64,000 bases of DNA, taken from contig NC_092671.1 of assembly GCF_964355755.1 (NCBI RefSeq), forward strand, positions 24,550,070-24,614,069, read 5' to 3'. Shown one piece after another: positions 22,101 through 38,430 of this stretch; the first letter of the stretch is position 1, and every line of letters begins with the position of its first letter. The notes beneath the pieces are model-generated. The model was not told the DNA's origin. It saw only the letters and a list, made by a program, of their open reading frames with translations, and searched no databases. Both the position numbers and the translations under genes were made by a program. Source of the stretch: Antedon mediterranea. Its lineage: Eukaryota; Echinodermata; Crinoidea; Comatulida; Antedonidae.

Positions 22101-23248
22101 TTTCTATGTATTCTATGCATGCTTCAGCTGGTCTTAATTATATTCTATATTCTACTACAGTACAGTGCCTGGTAGACCCCACTTAACTCCAATAGAGAAA
22201 ATGATGTGTAGATACCTATAGATCTATATTCTACTACAGTACAGTCCCTGGTAGACCCCAATTAACTCCAATAGAGAAAATGATGTGTAGATACCTATAG
22301 ATAAAATCATACAGTGCATAATACTGGCTGTGTGTTTGGGAGTACAGTAATCAATTATGTCAATAGAATGATGACATGATTTATGTTGAAATTTTATCAG
22401 TATTTCTTTGCTTGGAGTTAAATGAATTATCTGTGGACATAATTCCATGATATCCTGTAGACAGATTTATCTGCTAATGAATTCTATTTTTTTTCCTCCT
22501 TTTTTGTTGAGACATTAATGTAATGTTTTAAACAACAACACTACATATAACTCTATAAGTATAGGCATTGAACCAATCTTAAACAATCAAAATATACTGT
22601 ATACATGGAATTTCTGTGTTACCAACCAATTTTCTTTATCTAATTTGTTTATTGAAAATGATTGTACTAGACTTTCAAGCTGGTGATTCCAATAATAGCA
22701 TTACTGGTAGTATTTCACCCAGTACAGAGGGTCATTGATGCTGAAGGTGCTCTCCTATTTCCAGAAGATGGGGTGAGTATTATAATTTACAGTGAGTATA
22801 GAGTACCTTATAGTAACATGTGTCTTGTAAGTTGCCTAGGCTCTGAATCTGCTTGTGATGAAAAGTCTCCTCTTTTGATCCAAAATTCCATAATGAGTTG
22901 CATCAGTCACTAAACTTATATAATTTGATATTAAAACTGTTTTTGTAAAAACTAAATCCTATAGTACTGTAGAAAATTTAAAGTTTAAAGTAAATTATTG
23001 TTGTAAGTATAGATATTTGAAATAATCTCTTTTTTTAGACTTTTGCATCAAGATTTAATTCAGCCAGAGGTATCTACCGCCCTCTGTATCAGCCTGATTT
23101 TCGAGGATTCAACTATGGTACTGTCAAGGAACCAGCAGCGATCGGTCCAAGAAGAACACAGACAATGCCTGCAATGCCAACAATACAAGAATCAGTAGAG
23201 GAACACAAGATACATACTTCACACTCTGCCATAGCTATTTCAGCTTAG
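7105..23248 (+). CDS. Seven-pass membrane protein, 11 exons, family not recognised
   Basis: Exons: 7105-7248 (ATG at 7115), 15065-15119, 15698-15780, 16304-16444, 17340-17437, 20453-20594, 20743-20807, 21162-21205, 22015-22059, 22680-22772, 23039-23248. All introns are GT-AG, every junction phase agrees, and the sum is 369 codons plus TAG. Residues 1-44 are a cysteine-rich N-terminus (Cys14, 15, 26, 33, 43) with a sequon NYT at 21-23. Seven hydrophobic segments follow at roughly 47-66, 72-96, 105-125, 139-160, 172-195, 218-237 and 258-283. The last 90 residues are polar. The layout suggests an extracellular N-terminus, as in receptor-like proteins; there is no signal peptide. I see no rhodopsin-type DRY or NPxxY motif. 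The topology recalls THH1/GPR137-type proteins, but I cannot confirm kinship. An upstream exon is possible. Intron 1 (7.8 kb) is packed with repeats. Confidence 0.75.
7640..7785 (+). pseudogene. Decayed Myb/SANT-like stretch of Harbinger element 2
   Basis: The plus frame contains GGEKVRGRMAGNRKESQIIN and continues into KSIFAKVKEEF, aligning by eye with WGEAKVGGRLHGNRRDTEIY in element 1. The part before it looks frameshifted relative to element 1. It ends at a stop shortly after and is not a functional gene. Confidence 0.45.
7880..8487. repeat. Long inverted repeat nested in Harbinger element 2
   Basis: The left arm, about 7880-8081 (GACTCAGAATGTTGCAAAT..ACCAAACGATAG..GTGCCTTTAATA), recurs as its complement at about 8268-8487. 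A spacer of roughly 185 bp separates the arms. The arms differ by scattered substitutions and small gaps. The outer ends have no clear duplication that I can define. A minus frame of 85 codons crosses the right arm, but the left arm has stops in the equivalent frame, so coding is not supported. Confidence 0.7.
8971..10127. other. Intron 1 sequence without recognised features
   Basis: Part of the first intron of the seven-pass gene. AT-rich; no RNA gene, exon or repeat with definable ends was seen. Confidence 0.45.
10128..10935. repeat. 21/42-bp tandem array (minisatellite)
   Basis: A roughly 42-bp unit is made of two diverged 21-bp halves, CAATTTCTCAAAGAGGTAGCA and CAATTTCCCGAATGGTTAGCA (written without the final base of context). 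It repeats about 19 times, with degenerate ends at both sides. Because 21 is a multiple of three, long open frames appear on both strands (275 codons plus, 119 codons twice minus). These are by-products of the period, not genes. Confidence 0.9.
10936..12537. other. Intron 1 sequence with small palindromes
   Basis: Holds the 30-bp palindrome at 11702-11731. A hairpin TAGTACCCCGG..CCGGGGTACTA at about 12208-12237 has no flanking duplication. A sequence at about 12237-12275 is the complement of 7287-7324 (AACGAGCCCTATTTA motif). No exon is seen. Confidence 0.5.
11702..11731. mobile_element. 30-bp perfect palindrome with 7-bp target duplication
   Basis: CAGGGAGTTGTTATT is followed directly by its complement. 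CCTATAC stands on both sides (11695-11701 and 11732-11738). Size, perfect symmetry and duplication length match the CATGGAGG palindromes at 5899 and 12828. CAGGG ends recall hAT termini, but hAT duplicates 8 bp. Confidence 0.65.
12828..12851. mobile_element. 24-bp palindromic micro-element with 7-bp target duplication
   Basis: CATGGAGGTAT, two T, and ATACCTCCATG are flanked by ACTAAAC on both sides (12821-12827 and 12852-12858). The arms equal the outer 11 bp of the element at 5899-5938. It lies inside R1 copy A, so it is younger than that copy. Confidence 0.7.
12989..13570 (+). mobile_element. SINE-like composite element inserted in R1 copy A
   Basis: It begins ACTAGAGGGTAC, has ACCTCCGCC near the left end and GGCGGAGGTA at the right end, and splits R1 copy A between ATTATTA and ATTAATA. 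The first half contains a tRNA-Glu-like stretch (13132-13203) and a poly-T tract. The second half has two copies of a GTGACCTTGACC..TTTGGTGAGAATCGGATAAA motif, then a CA-rich microsatellite at about 13508-13535. The GACCTTGACCTTTGACC type of tail is common in repeats of marine animals. A fragment of the left end recurs at about 50990-51045. Confidence 0.65.
13132..13203 (+). pseudogene. tRNA-Glu(CUC)-like sequence within a SINE-like element
   Basis: An A-box-like TGGTGTAATGG, a CTCTCAC anticodon-loop-like stretch and a B-box GGTTCAAGTCC occur in tRNA order and spacing, followed by a run of T. The acceptor and T stems are poorly paired, so it looks like a promoter-bearing tRNA relic rather than a working tRNA. 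Confidence 0.5.
17601..17725. repeat. Short TIR element in intron 5
   Basis: CGTAAAACCTTGAAAGAAGCC at the left is matched by the complement of CGTAAAACCTCAAAAG at the right, with further GAAGCC/GGCTTC words inside. No clear target duplication. It follows exon 5 of the seven-pass gene by about 160 bp. Confidence 0.45.
19790..19883 (+). repeat. Fragment of Harbinger-like element 1 (left end)
   Basis: About 94 bp match 4968-5062 almost base for base: GGCCCCGTTTCTGCTGCC, TATACCGTATA palindromes, then GGCAGCAGAAACGGGTCTCA. Similarity stops after CATAAAAAAT. It could be a truncated copy or a minimal palindromic derivative that ends in its own internal inverted repeat. Confidence 0.75.
22148..22302 (+). 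repeat. 79-bp tandem duplication in intron 9
   Basis: Two adjacent copies starting TATTCTACTACAGTACAGT differ at only a few positions. They lie between exons 9 and 10 of the seven-pass gene and are not coding. Confidence 0.8.
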
Positions 23249-26200
23249 GTAATAAATCATGTAAATATTTATGTTTTAGAGTGTACATATCATTATCATC
23301 AATTTATCATACAGTAAATCTTACGGGTGAATAGAAATAATAATGCTAATATTACTAGACTAACACATTCAGATACAATTAAAAAAAATGATAAACTACT
23401 TTAACCTTTTATAATCACTGTATGTGCGTGTAACTAAATTTCTGTAAACTGCTTTAAATTAAAGGTACTGTAGGCCTAACATGTATATAGTTGACACCTG
23501 ATTAACCACCCCAGAAATTATTCCTTGGTAGTTAATCCAGGGCCATGTGTTTTGTTGTCTGGATAGTATTTCAACTATATAATCCACAAGAAATATGTAC
23601 AGTATATGATTTTACTGATTAAATTGAAAATTGTATAATTTGTTGTAGGAAATGGACACACCTGTTTTGCAGTACTATATTGCAAAATTTACACTACTTT
23701 ATGTAGTTTTTTTTTGTGCTAAATCTATTACAATCTGATACAACAATCTCATTTGTTGAGATAAAATTGTCTTGTACTTATTCAACATCTCGGAAGTAAT
23801 TTTATATGTGCAATAATCTTCACATATTGCTGGTAACAGTGGGTTTTTTCTCTTTCAAATAGAAGAGATAGTGCTATTAAATAAATACAAAATAAAAGGG
23901 CTTGCAAAATCTAAAATGAAAATACATGCTTGATACATGCTTGATCGGATCATATTGTACAAAATATACCTGATTATAAATAGACAATCAGGATATTTAA
24001 TTTTACCATTCCATGAGAAAAGGAAACTAATTATTTTGGATATTTTGTTTGTTTGAAAGTGATATATTTAATTGTATGTAGTTAATTTATAATCTTGTGT
24101 AAATAGTGTAAATAACAGGAAAAGTGATAAAAGTGTAAATATTTTTTATAGAGAGTATCAAATATAAATATAATAAGAGTGCTATTTGATGTCAGGAAAA
24201 GAGGTCTATGTAGAGAGACATTTCATTTGTATTATAGATATAATAAATATTTTTAATATCAATATAATTTTAACTTGTATCAATAAAATAAGAATTTTGG
24301 TTTGGATTTATGTAGTATTTATACTTTAATTATTAGGAAAATTGTGATTTAATGATAAGCAATGATTGATTTTAAATCATTAATTTTTATTTAAAGCTTG
24401 AGTACAGGCATCACTTTTAGATTGTAAAATAAATTGTAAAAATCTTTCTAAACTGGAATTCTCTTTACATGATCAAATACAGAATTTTATTTATTATCAC
24501 CATACATGGGGACACTCCAGAAAAACAGTTTGGTGGATATATATTGGATAATTTATAATAAACTGTAGCATGAAAATAAAAATTAAATGCATCTTTTTAC
24601 AATATCTGTGTACAAAATAATAGATTTTATTGCATGAAATATCTAACTGATATTTTCAATTAAATCCTGTATTAAAAAACAAAATACCAAAATTGATGAG
24701 ACATCAGCATCTGGTCTGGTGATTGCTGAAACGAATCATTAGAAAGGTTATGAAATGAGTTATGAAATGAGCTAGTAATTGTATGTAGTTTGATATTTTA
24801 TGTAAAAAATGTGTTCCAAAAAAATTCTAGTAAATGTGTAAACATATGATAAAACAATTTTCAGAAAAATTAATTTCAAATATTGATATTACTGGCAAGT
24901 ACTATATTAATGTGCCTTGTTTTATACCATTATGTACTATTTTTAAAGGCAGCTTTTATTTTACAATAAGGTGCATAACATTCGCTAAGACAATATACAT
25001 CAAAGATATGAAAATGATCTACAATAAGGTGGTGTGTTGGTATAGGAATATTGAATTAAACATTCGCTATGATAATATACATTAACGATATAAACAACAT
25101 CCAAGGATGTTCATTCATCAGTTACTCGTTATGTAATGATTGTTGAAATCCAAATGTAAGTTTATTTAAACATTGTTATAGATGCAGCTTGAAGAGAAAG
25201 ATGTTAGCGTGCAATAGATTTTATTCAGCTAATTTCACCTTCAGCTTTTTCAAATTAGGATAATTAAGGGTACATTAAATTACAAATCATACAATATTGT
25301 TACATAATATTAAATGTGTAATTTACTATAAAGTAATTGTCAGATGAGTAATAGTAAACTAAACATCTATTTTATCTGCTATTATGGTGTACATTAATAC
25401 ATTTTAAAATGTTGATGTATCAATATGTTAAACTCACTTGTGGATCATTGCCTTTACAAAGAATTAAAACATTTTATAATTTTAAAACATTTGAATGTTT
25501 TGTTGTTAATAAACCTTAATGGGACTATTATGCAATGCTTTTGCTAATATAAGTGATTTTGTTTTACAATTCGTAGAATATGATTTCACTTGTTTTTCAA
25601 ATGCCATTAAAAAGACAGAAACAATGCTTTTATATAATTTTTATACAAATATTTTGTATAATGTAATTGTTTGTATATCTGATGGCAGCCGACATATTTT
25701 GAATTAGTAATTTGGTATGGGAAAACCTATCCGAATGAATCATTTTTTATCCATGGTATAGGGTATTGATGATTTGTTTTTCATTTTGTGAAATGTTGTT
25801 TTTAAAACAGAAGCTGCATTAATTATGAAACACGCTAAATGTACATATATTATGCTGCTTTTTATTGTGTAATCCATTTATTTCTAATAAAACTCATCGA
25901 AAAGGAAAGTGCATAAATAAAATATTAAAGTATTTATACTGCATTTCTTGTAAAATTGATTATTTGCATAATGACTACTGTAATAAGTCATTTTTAATTT
26001 GCTACAGGGCTGAATTGCTTCAAAAAAAAAAATTAATATTATCCTGGATTTATATAGCGCCTAATGTTGTGAAACCTAAAGCACTAAACATTATTACCCA
26101 TGTCATTTTTTGAAACATACACCCATAATGCAGCTAGTATTCAGCGCGAAGTTGTGTCTTGATCTAACCGTGTACCCATTTATACACCTGGGTGGAGAGA

Positions 26201-27349
26201 AGCAAACGTAAGTAAAGTATCTTGCCTAAGGATACAAGCAATGCAGCAGAGTTGGAAATCGAACCACGATCAGTAGTCCAACACGCTGTGCCACACTTAC
26301 AGCCTTAATTCAATGTGCACGAACTTAATCTTTTTTATTAGTCGGTGTGCACTCATAACTGTTGCACCTCTGCATGTGAAGCATATTTATTTATTACCAT
26401 ATTTACTGAGGGTAGCCTATCCAGTTCCTAATAGAACTGATCATTCAGGGCCCTGGTCATTAAGCACAAGATTGACATATTGTGTTCCTGTCAGATAGAA
26501 GATAATTTTATTGATGTTTATAGCTGGTTGACATAAGTAAACTAAGTACAGTATAAACTAAAAAAAGCATAATGTTATATTTCACTTTTCTTTCCTGTCA
26601 AATCTGAAACACCTACAGTACTACAGAAATTAAAATGTACTTTGTACTTAAAAACACAGCAAAAATAGTTGTACATCCTCATCTGGCTTAATGAGCACCT
26701 AGTTGGTTTTACAAAATACAAGTATGGCTTGGTGTACAACCACTACCGCATTTCCTACACTGAACTAATGAAGAAATATACACATTGACAAAGACAGTGA
26801 ACTAAAGTCTTTGTTTCCAATAATTTTGGTCTTAGCCGCAAGAATTAAACTTGTGCTGTTGTGAGAATATCCTTGTTGGAGATTAATAATGTATTGATGT
26901 GCCATAAAGAGATTAATCCAGTAATTAATCATTAATAATCTAAGGTTTATCAAAAAATGGTAAAGTTGAAACCTGCCAAACTGTAATGGTGGAATAACGG
27001 CCCTGCAAAGTAAACACATTGATTTTATATACATATTCATCCTATTGACTGGCAAAATGTTGGAGCAAAAAACAGCCTATTGGTGTAAAACGTCATTGGC
27101 TGGCATTGTGGCTGCTTGCACCAATCCCCATATTTGTTTGTCTAGCACAAATTGTCACCATGGACCAGAGCAACAAATGATTTTATGATTAAACCATTTC
27201 AATTTTAATTAATTTGCAATTTTTTCCAATATATTTAACCAGCATTTGCTAAATTTAGCAACATCCATCACATGTATCTTTGTTGCTGCTCTAAATAAAC
27301 AACAGCGTATTATATTAAGTTAAAACATAGAAAAGTCTTAAGATAAAGT
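23249..27349. other. 3' UTR of the seven-pass gene and intergenic space to COPS5
   Basis: After the TAG at 23246-23248 no further coding is seen. AATAAA-type signals occur at several points, including about 24284-24289, which may end the transcript. The rest to COPS5 is AT-rich and contains one recognised dispersed repeat at about 26040-26310. Short open frames here have no coding character. Confidence 0.5.
26040..26310 (+). repeat. Widespread marine-animal repeat (TATATAGCGCC type)
   Basis: The order TTTATATAGCGCC, AAAGCAC, CCATTTATACACCTGGGTGG, AGTAAAGTATCTTGCCTAAGG, then CGAACCACGATC and CCAACACGCTGTGCCAC is the layout of a repeat I know from many fish and marine invertebrate genomes. Recognised from memory, not by search. 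Confidence 0.55.
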
Positions 27350-34419
<7,070 letters not shown>

Positions 34420-34461
34420 ATTTCTAATCTGTAAAAAAGGTTTAAATATGCAACTTATTAA

Positions 34462-35476
34462 TCTATATATAAATTTACGTAAGGGCAAAATTTGGTAAAT
34501 CGTGCATTATTTCTAGAATTTTTACTCGATGTTATATAAAGTTGGTTCATACTTTCGGTACTGATTTTAACCACCTGATGTAATCCTGTTTACTAATTAA
34601 ATTGAGTTAGATAATTAGTTATTGACAATTAAAACGAATTTAGGTTCAACGATTTGCCCCAAATAGGGGTGTTTTCCGATCGTGGTATACACTGTCTAAT
34701 GCATATCCATCTTGAAAAATACCCGCACACAATAATACGAGGATGTTTCGCATTTTCCTATCTCCTCCTAGGATAATTGTTTTTAATAGCTGAAAACCGG
34801 TTGAACAGCTCGAGTACAGCATCTTAATGTTGAAGATTTTCTTAAAAAAATCTTATTTTGATAGATTTAATATACGTTTATACAAAAGGATTGCTTGGCT
34901 ATTAATGGGACATTCCAATCTCTCCCCACATTTGGTATCACAAGTAGGTAAATTTATGTTGTTGTTATGTAAATTAAAAACCTTTGACATTAAATACATA
35001 AACCATTTTTGTCCCATTTGAAGCACAATTTTGTTTTTACTGTGATACTGTTTAAACACATAGTTTAATACTGACAGTTGCTTCTTAATAGTATTGATTA
35101 ATAATTACAAAAAATATAAAAGTCGTAGTGGTGTATCGTTACACGTACTTTACTATCTCAATCAACTATGACAGTGACAGTTTCAATAACGTATTAAATC
35201 GCTAATGTTTAGTGGTTTATTATTTATAAAACACAAAAACAAATATGTCATTACGGATAAGGAATATATTAAAAAAGGGTTCCTCTTTGCACCCACCCTC
35301 TTACCATCCCTCAACCCTAATGTTACATACAAAACACAAATTGGGTTTGTTTACTCAAGTACTTCCCAGGGTACTAATTTTAGTTGGCTACATAAATCAC
35401 CGTGTCTGTTTATTATGTACATTTAAAATTGCCACTTTTTTACACTGAAATTACAATGTATTTGAGAACCATCTGG
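34462..35476 (+). repeat. Dispersed repeat family R1, copy B
   Basis: It starts TCTATATATAAATTTACG and ends GAGAACCATCTGG, with the full set of R1 words and no large interruption, so it is the best guide to family length (about 1 kb). It begins only 34 bp upstream of the first COPS5 coding exon and so lies in a 5' intron or the 5' flank. Confidence 0.75.
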
Positions 35477-36310
35477 TAATAATAATAAGCATTGACACAA
35501 CAATGCAATGAAATCATAGTAAAGTCAAAGTCTGAGCTGATGATAAAGGTCTTAAGCTTTGATTTAAAGGAGTTCAATGAAGTTATTTCCAAAGAAATGG
35601 AGCTGCAAAAGTAAATTATCGATTACCCACCCTATGACGATCGAAATATACAAAAAAAATGTCGCGCCAAAATGACGATTCGCCCGGACCATAAACATGG
35701 GTGCGTCATGGTCACCTAAAGGTCAGCACATTTTTTATGCACGGGTGCGTCATGGTATTCATAAGGTATGACGAATATCGGACAAATGACGCACTTCTGC
35801 CGGGAGTCATATAGTGTGTCATACAATTGACAAGTGCATAGGCCCAACTAACTCAAACTTGGTATAAGACTTCACAGTCACCATCAATGAACTCTGTAGC
35901 GCAGCGGGTGAATGTTTTTAAATTGGGTAAGCTTGAGGATGGTGTGAAAGTACAGTTTATAAGGGCGCTACTGCACTTTCGCACCAAAACTGGGCATGCC
36001 ATAAGGTTACTCGCCATAAGGTTACTCACCATCACCACCACGCAGTGGGTGAATGTTTTTAAATTAGGTAAGCTTAAGTGAAATAGCATAAATAGGCCTA
36101 GGCCTAGACTATATAGCCTCTAGGCCTATATGACTATGTCTATGCGGTGCTACTGCACGAATTTCCTACTACTGCACTAGGCTATCCCTCTAGACTAGTA
36201 GTAGTAGGTCTACCCTACTAGCTGACTGCTAGAGTATGCTCTAGACTAGAGAGTAGGCGACCATTTTGAGTAATTTTAAGGGGTGGGTACGAAACTGCAT
36301 TAGCGCCAGA
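35477..36310. other. Non-coding with local duplications and AGGCCTA-rich sequence
   Basis: GGGTGCGTCATGGT occurs at about 35699 and 35744. A stretch GTGAATGTTTTTAAATT, ending in GGTAAGCTT, occurs at about 35907 and 36050. GCCATAAGGTTACTC is duplicated at about 35997. From 36085 the sequence is rich in TAGGCCTA and CTAGACTA words. A COPS5 promoter could lie here but nothing specific is seen. Confidence 0.45.
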
Positions 36311-37133
36311 GGGATTACGGTCGAAGCGGCCGCCAACTAAAGCGGCCGCTAGTTCAATAACGGTAATCTGTATGGAAGGCCGTGTGCGCTTTGATTGTCG
36401 TTGTTTTGTAATCTTTGATTGCCATTGTTTCGACAGGTTTTCTTTACCTCGGACGTAAATAACAATCTATATTATTATGTAATTTATTCTCTTTTTTTTA
36501 CAGATTGAATGTGATACGCGTACGTTCTTTTAAACGAAATGGCGAATCGATGATTACTTATTTTACTTATTATTGCAATACTGTATAAAATGCGATAGTT
36601 AAATGTAAATGAGATATAAATATTCGGCAATACCGTAGGCCTACGTAAATTATTATTGCAATACTGTATAAAAATTCGATAGTATGTAAATGAGATATAA
36701 AGATTCGGCAATACCGTACGTAAATTATTATTATTGCAATACTGTATAAGGATTCAATAGTATAAACGAGATATGAAGATTCTGCAATACCGTATACGTA
36801 AATTATTATTGCAATACTGTATAAAGGATTCAATAGTAGTATGTAAACGAGATATAAAGGGTCGGCAAAATATATTTCGATATATGTATTAGTTAATAGT
36901 AAATACAAATAAAATATACATTGATTTATCGGCAGGCAAACTTAATTATTATAGAAATATAAAGATTTGATAGTACATGAGTTGGCTTACATTTATTTAG
37001 CTGTAACTCAACTCGCCATAGGGCATGGCGTTGACAACGACAATCAAAGATTAAAGCGCACATGGCGTTCCATACAAATGACGATATTAAACTGGCGGCC
37101 GCTTTGGTTGGCGGCCGCTTCAACCATACTCCC
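36311..37133. mobile_element. 823-bp TIR element with four GCGGCCGC sites
   Basis: The ends are inverted repeats of about 110 bp. The left arm starts GGGATTACGGTCGAAG and carries GCGGCCGC at 36326-36333 and 36342-36349. The right arm carries the same pair at 37095-37102 and 37111-37118. Both arms then share TGTATGGAA and TGTGCGCTTT..GATTGTCGTTGT. GCCAGA(G) flanks both ends (36305-36311 and 37134-37140), a 6-7-bp duplication. The middle (about 36560-36900) is a tandem array of 70-80-bp units around ATTATTGCAATACTGTATAA. No transposase frame. The superfamily is not clear. Confidence 0.8.
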
Positions 37134-37140
37134 GCCAGAG

Positions 37141-37307
37141 TAGGCTAGGTAGTAGAGGCCTACTAGGCTAGCCTAACTAAAGTAGTAAAGCTACTACTAG
37201 CGTAGCCTACTACGGCCTAACTAGGCCTAGACTAGGCCACTAGCTAACCTAGCCTAGCTAGGCTAGCCTAGCTAGTAGAGTAGGCTATGGCCTACCTCCT
37301 AGCCTAG
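37141..37307. repeat. CTAGGCCTA low-complexity tract, insertion site of the LTR element
   Basis: Dense CTAG, TAGCCTA and AGGCCTA words. The retrotransposon is inserted in this tract and the same kind of sequence resumes at 45109. Confidence 0.7.
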
Positions 37308-37604
37308 TGTTGTGAACGGCGCCCGCTGGGTAAACAGACCACCCCTCCAACCGAACGAGGGCGTCGCCCCGGTAGCTTGATTTGCATACATGGGGTATGC
37401 AAATGTTAACTGGGGCCTCGACGCCGGCCGAACCGATCTATTCGAAGCAGGAACCAAGGAGAAACGGACACAACCGGAATTGACCAAGATATTTGGATTT
37501 ACTGCTTACGGATACTTGTGTGATTTAGGACAAGCGGGACTGTTAAGGTAAGCCTAGTAGCTTTCATTATCAGGCCATTCCAGCACCAACCTAAAATCAC
37601 AACA
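37308..37604 (+). repeat. 5' LTR
   Basis: 297 bp from TGTTGTGA to TCACAACA, an 8-bp terminal inverted repeat with TG..CA ends. It contains two inverted octamers (37380-37404). By eye it is the same as the 3' LTR throughout. Confidence 0.95.
37380..37404. promoter_or_regulatory. Paired inverted POU octamers in the 5' LTR
   Basis: ATTTGCAT (37380-37387) and ATGCAAAT (37397-37404) form an inverted pair, 9 nt apart, extended to GCATAC/GTATGC. ATGCAAAT is the consensus octamer of POU/Oct factors. A role as LTR enhancer is inferred. Confidence 0.45.
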
Positions 37605-38430
37605 TTGGCGCTGCGAGCAAAAGCTCGGAAATCTTTTTTTTTGGTGGGGAGGCGGGTGCCTTGATTGCCAGCTGGCATTCTTAACGTGATCGGGTTGATT
37701 GCGAGGTATTTCGTCCTCTGCTGAAATTATTAACTTATTGTACTTACGGTGCATTTGTTAGTTTATTGAAGTTGGTATATTTATTGAAGGTATAACATAC
37801 CGGTAAAGTTAATCACGCAGTATTGTGGCATTTGGATACTTGCTGATTAGCGTATCGACGGGGTAGTCGATGCGTACCGGGAGTTGTATTTATTTTGCTA
37901 TAGTTGAAGGATTAGTGGGCAGTTTACTAGGCCGTATCACCTGGTGAGGTACTAGGCGTGGCCGTTGAACTGAGTGGCACCACTAATTTTTAGATTTGAT
38001 TGTTTTTTATTGATAACATCTTTTTCGTCCGTCAGTCAGGTTTTTCATCTTGAGAAATTATATTGGCTGTGCGTATTATTGTGTTAACCTCACAGTGGCA
38101 TTATCGCTCTCCTTTCTTTGCATCGGGGGAAGGTTTAGTGGTAAGTGTTGTTAAACTGTATTGACGTCTTTTTGAATAATCTAGTTGTTTCTCATTGCAG
38201 GTTTGCTGGTGAAATATTTTATTATATTTGCATCTCCAACAACCATTTTGCAATATTGTGTGTGTGTTACTGCATTGACGATATTTTATTCTACTGTTGG
38301 GCCTGTAATTTTTATTACGTCTGGCGGTATTTTAATTTGTATCGTACTCTTTGCTTAATAACATCTGCCATACACTGTAACTAGATTTAGGAGCATAACA
38401 ACCCAATAGAAGAGAGACGATTTTTAGACC
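37605..38430 (+). other. Retrotransposon leader with primer-binding-site-like sequence
   Basis: Directly after the LTR comes TTGGCGCTGCGAGCAAAAGC. TGG one base after the LTR end is the usual start of a tRNA primer-binding site, but I cannot name the tRNA. The rest of the 0.8-kb leader has only short frames without recognisable domains. Confidence 0.6.

Noticed and set aside
34462..35476. R1 repeat called as a Helitron
   Set aside because: The ends are suggestive, but no stable 3' hairpin or Rep-helicase sequence is visible; kept as an unclassified repeat.
36484..36908. Minus frames of 75 and 112 codons
   Set aside because: They cover the internal tandem array of a TIR element and repeat the same peptide words.
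38145..38384. 79-codon frame in the retrotransposon leader as an extra gene
   Set aside because: No domain, unusual Cys/Tyr-rich composition and no conservation evidence.
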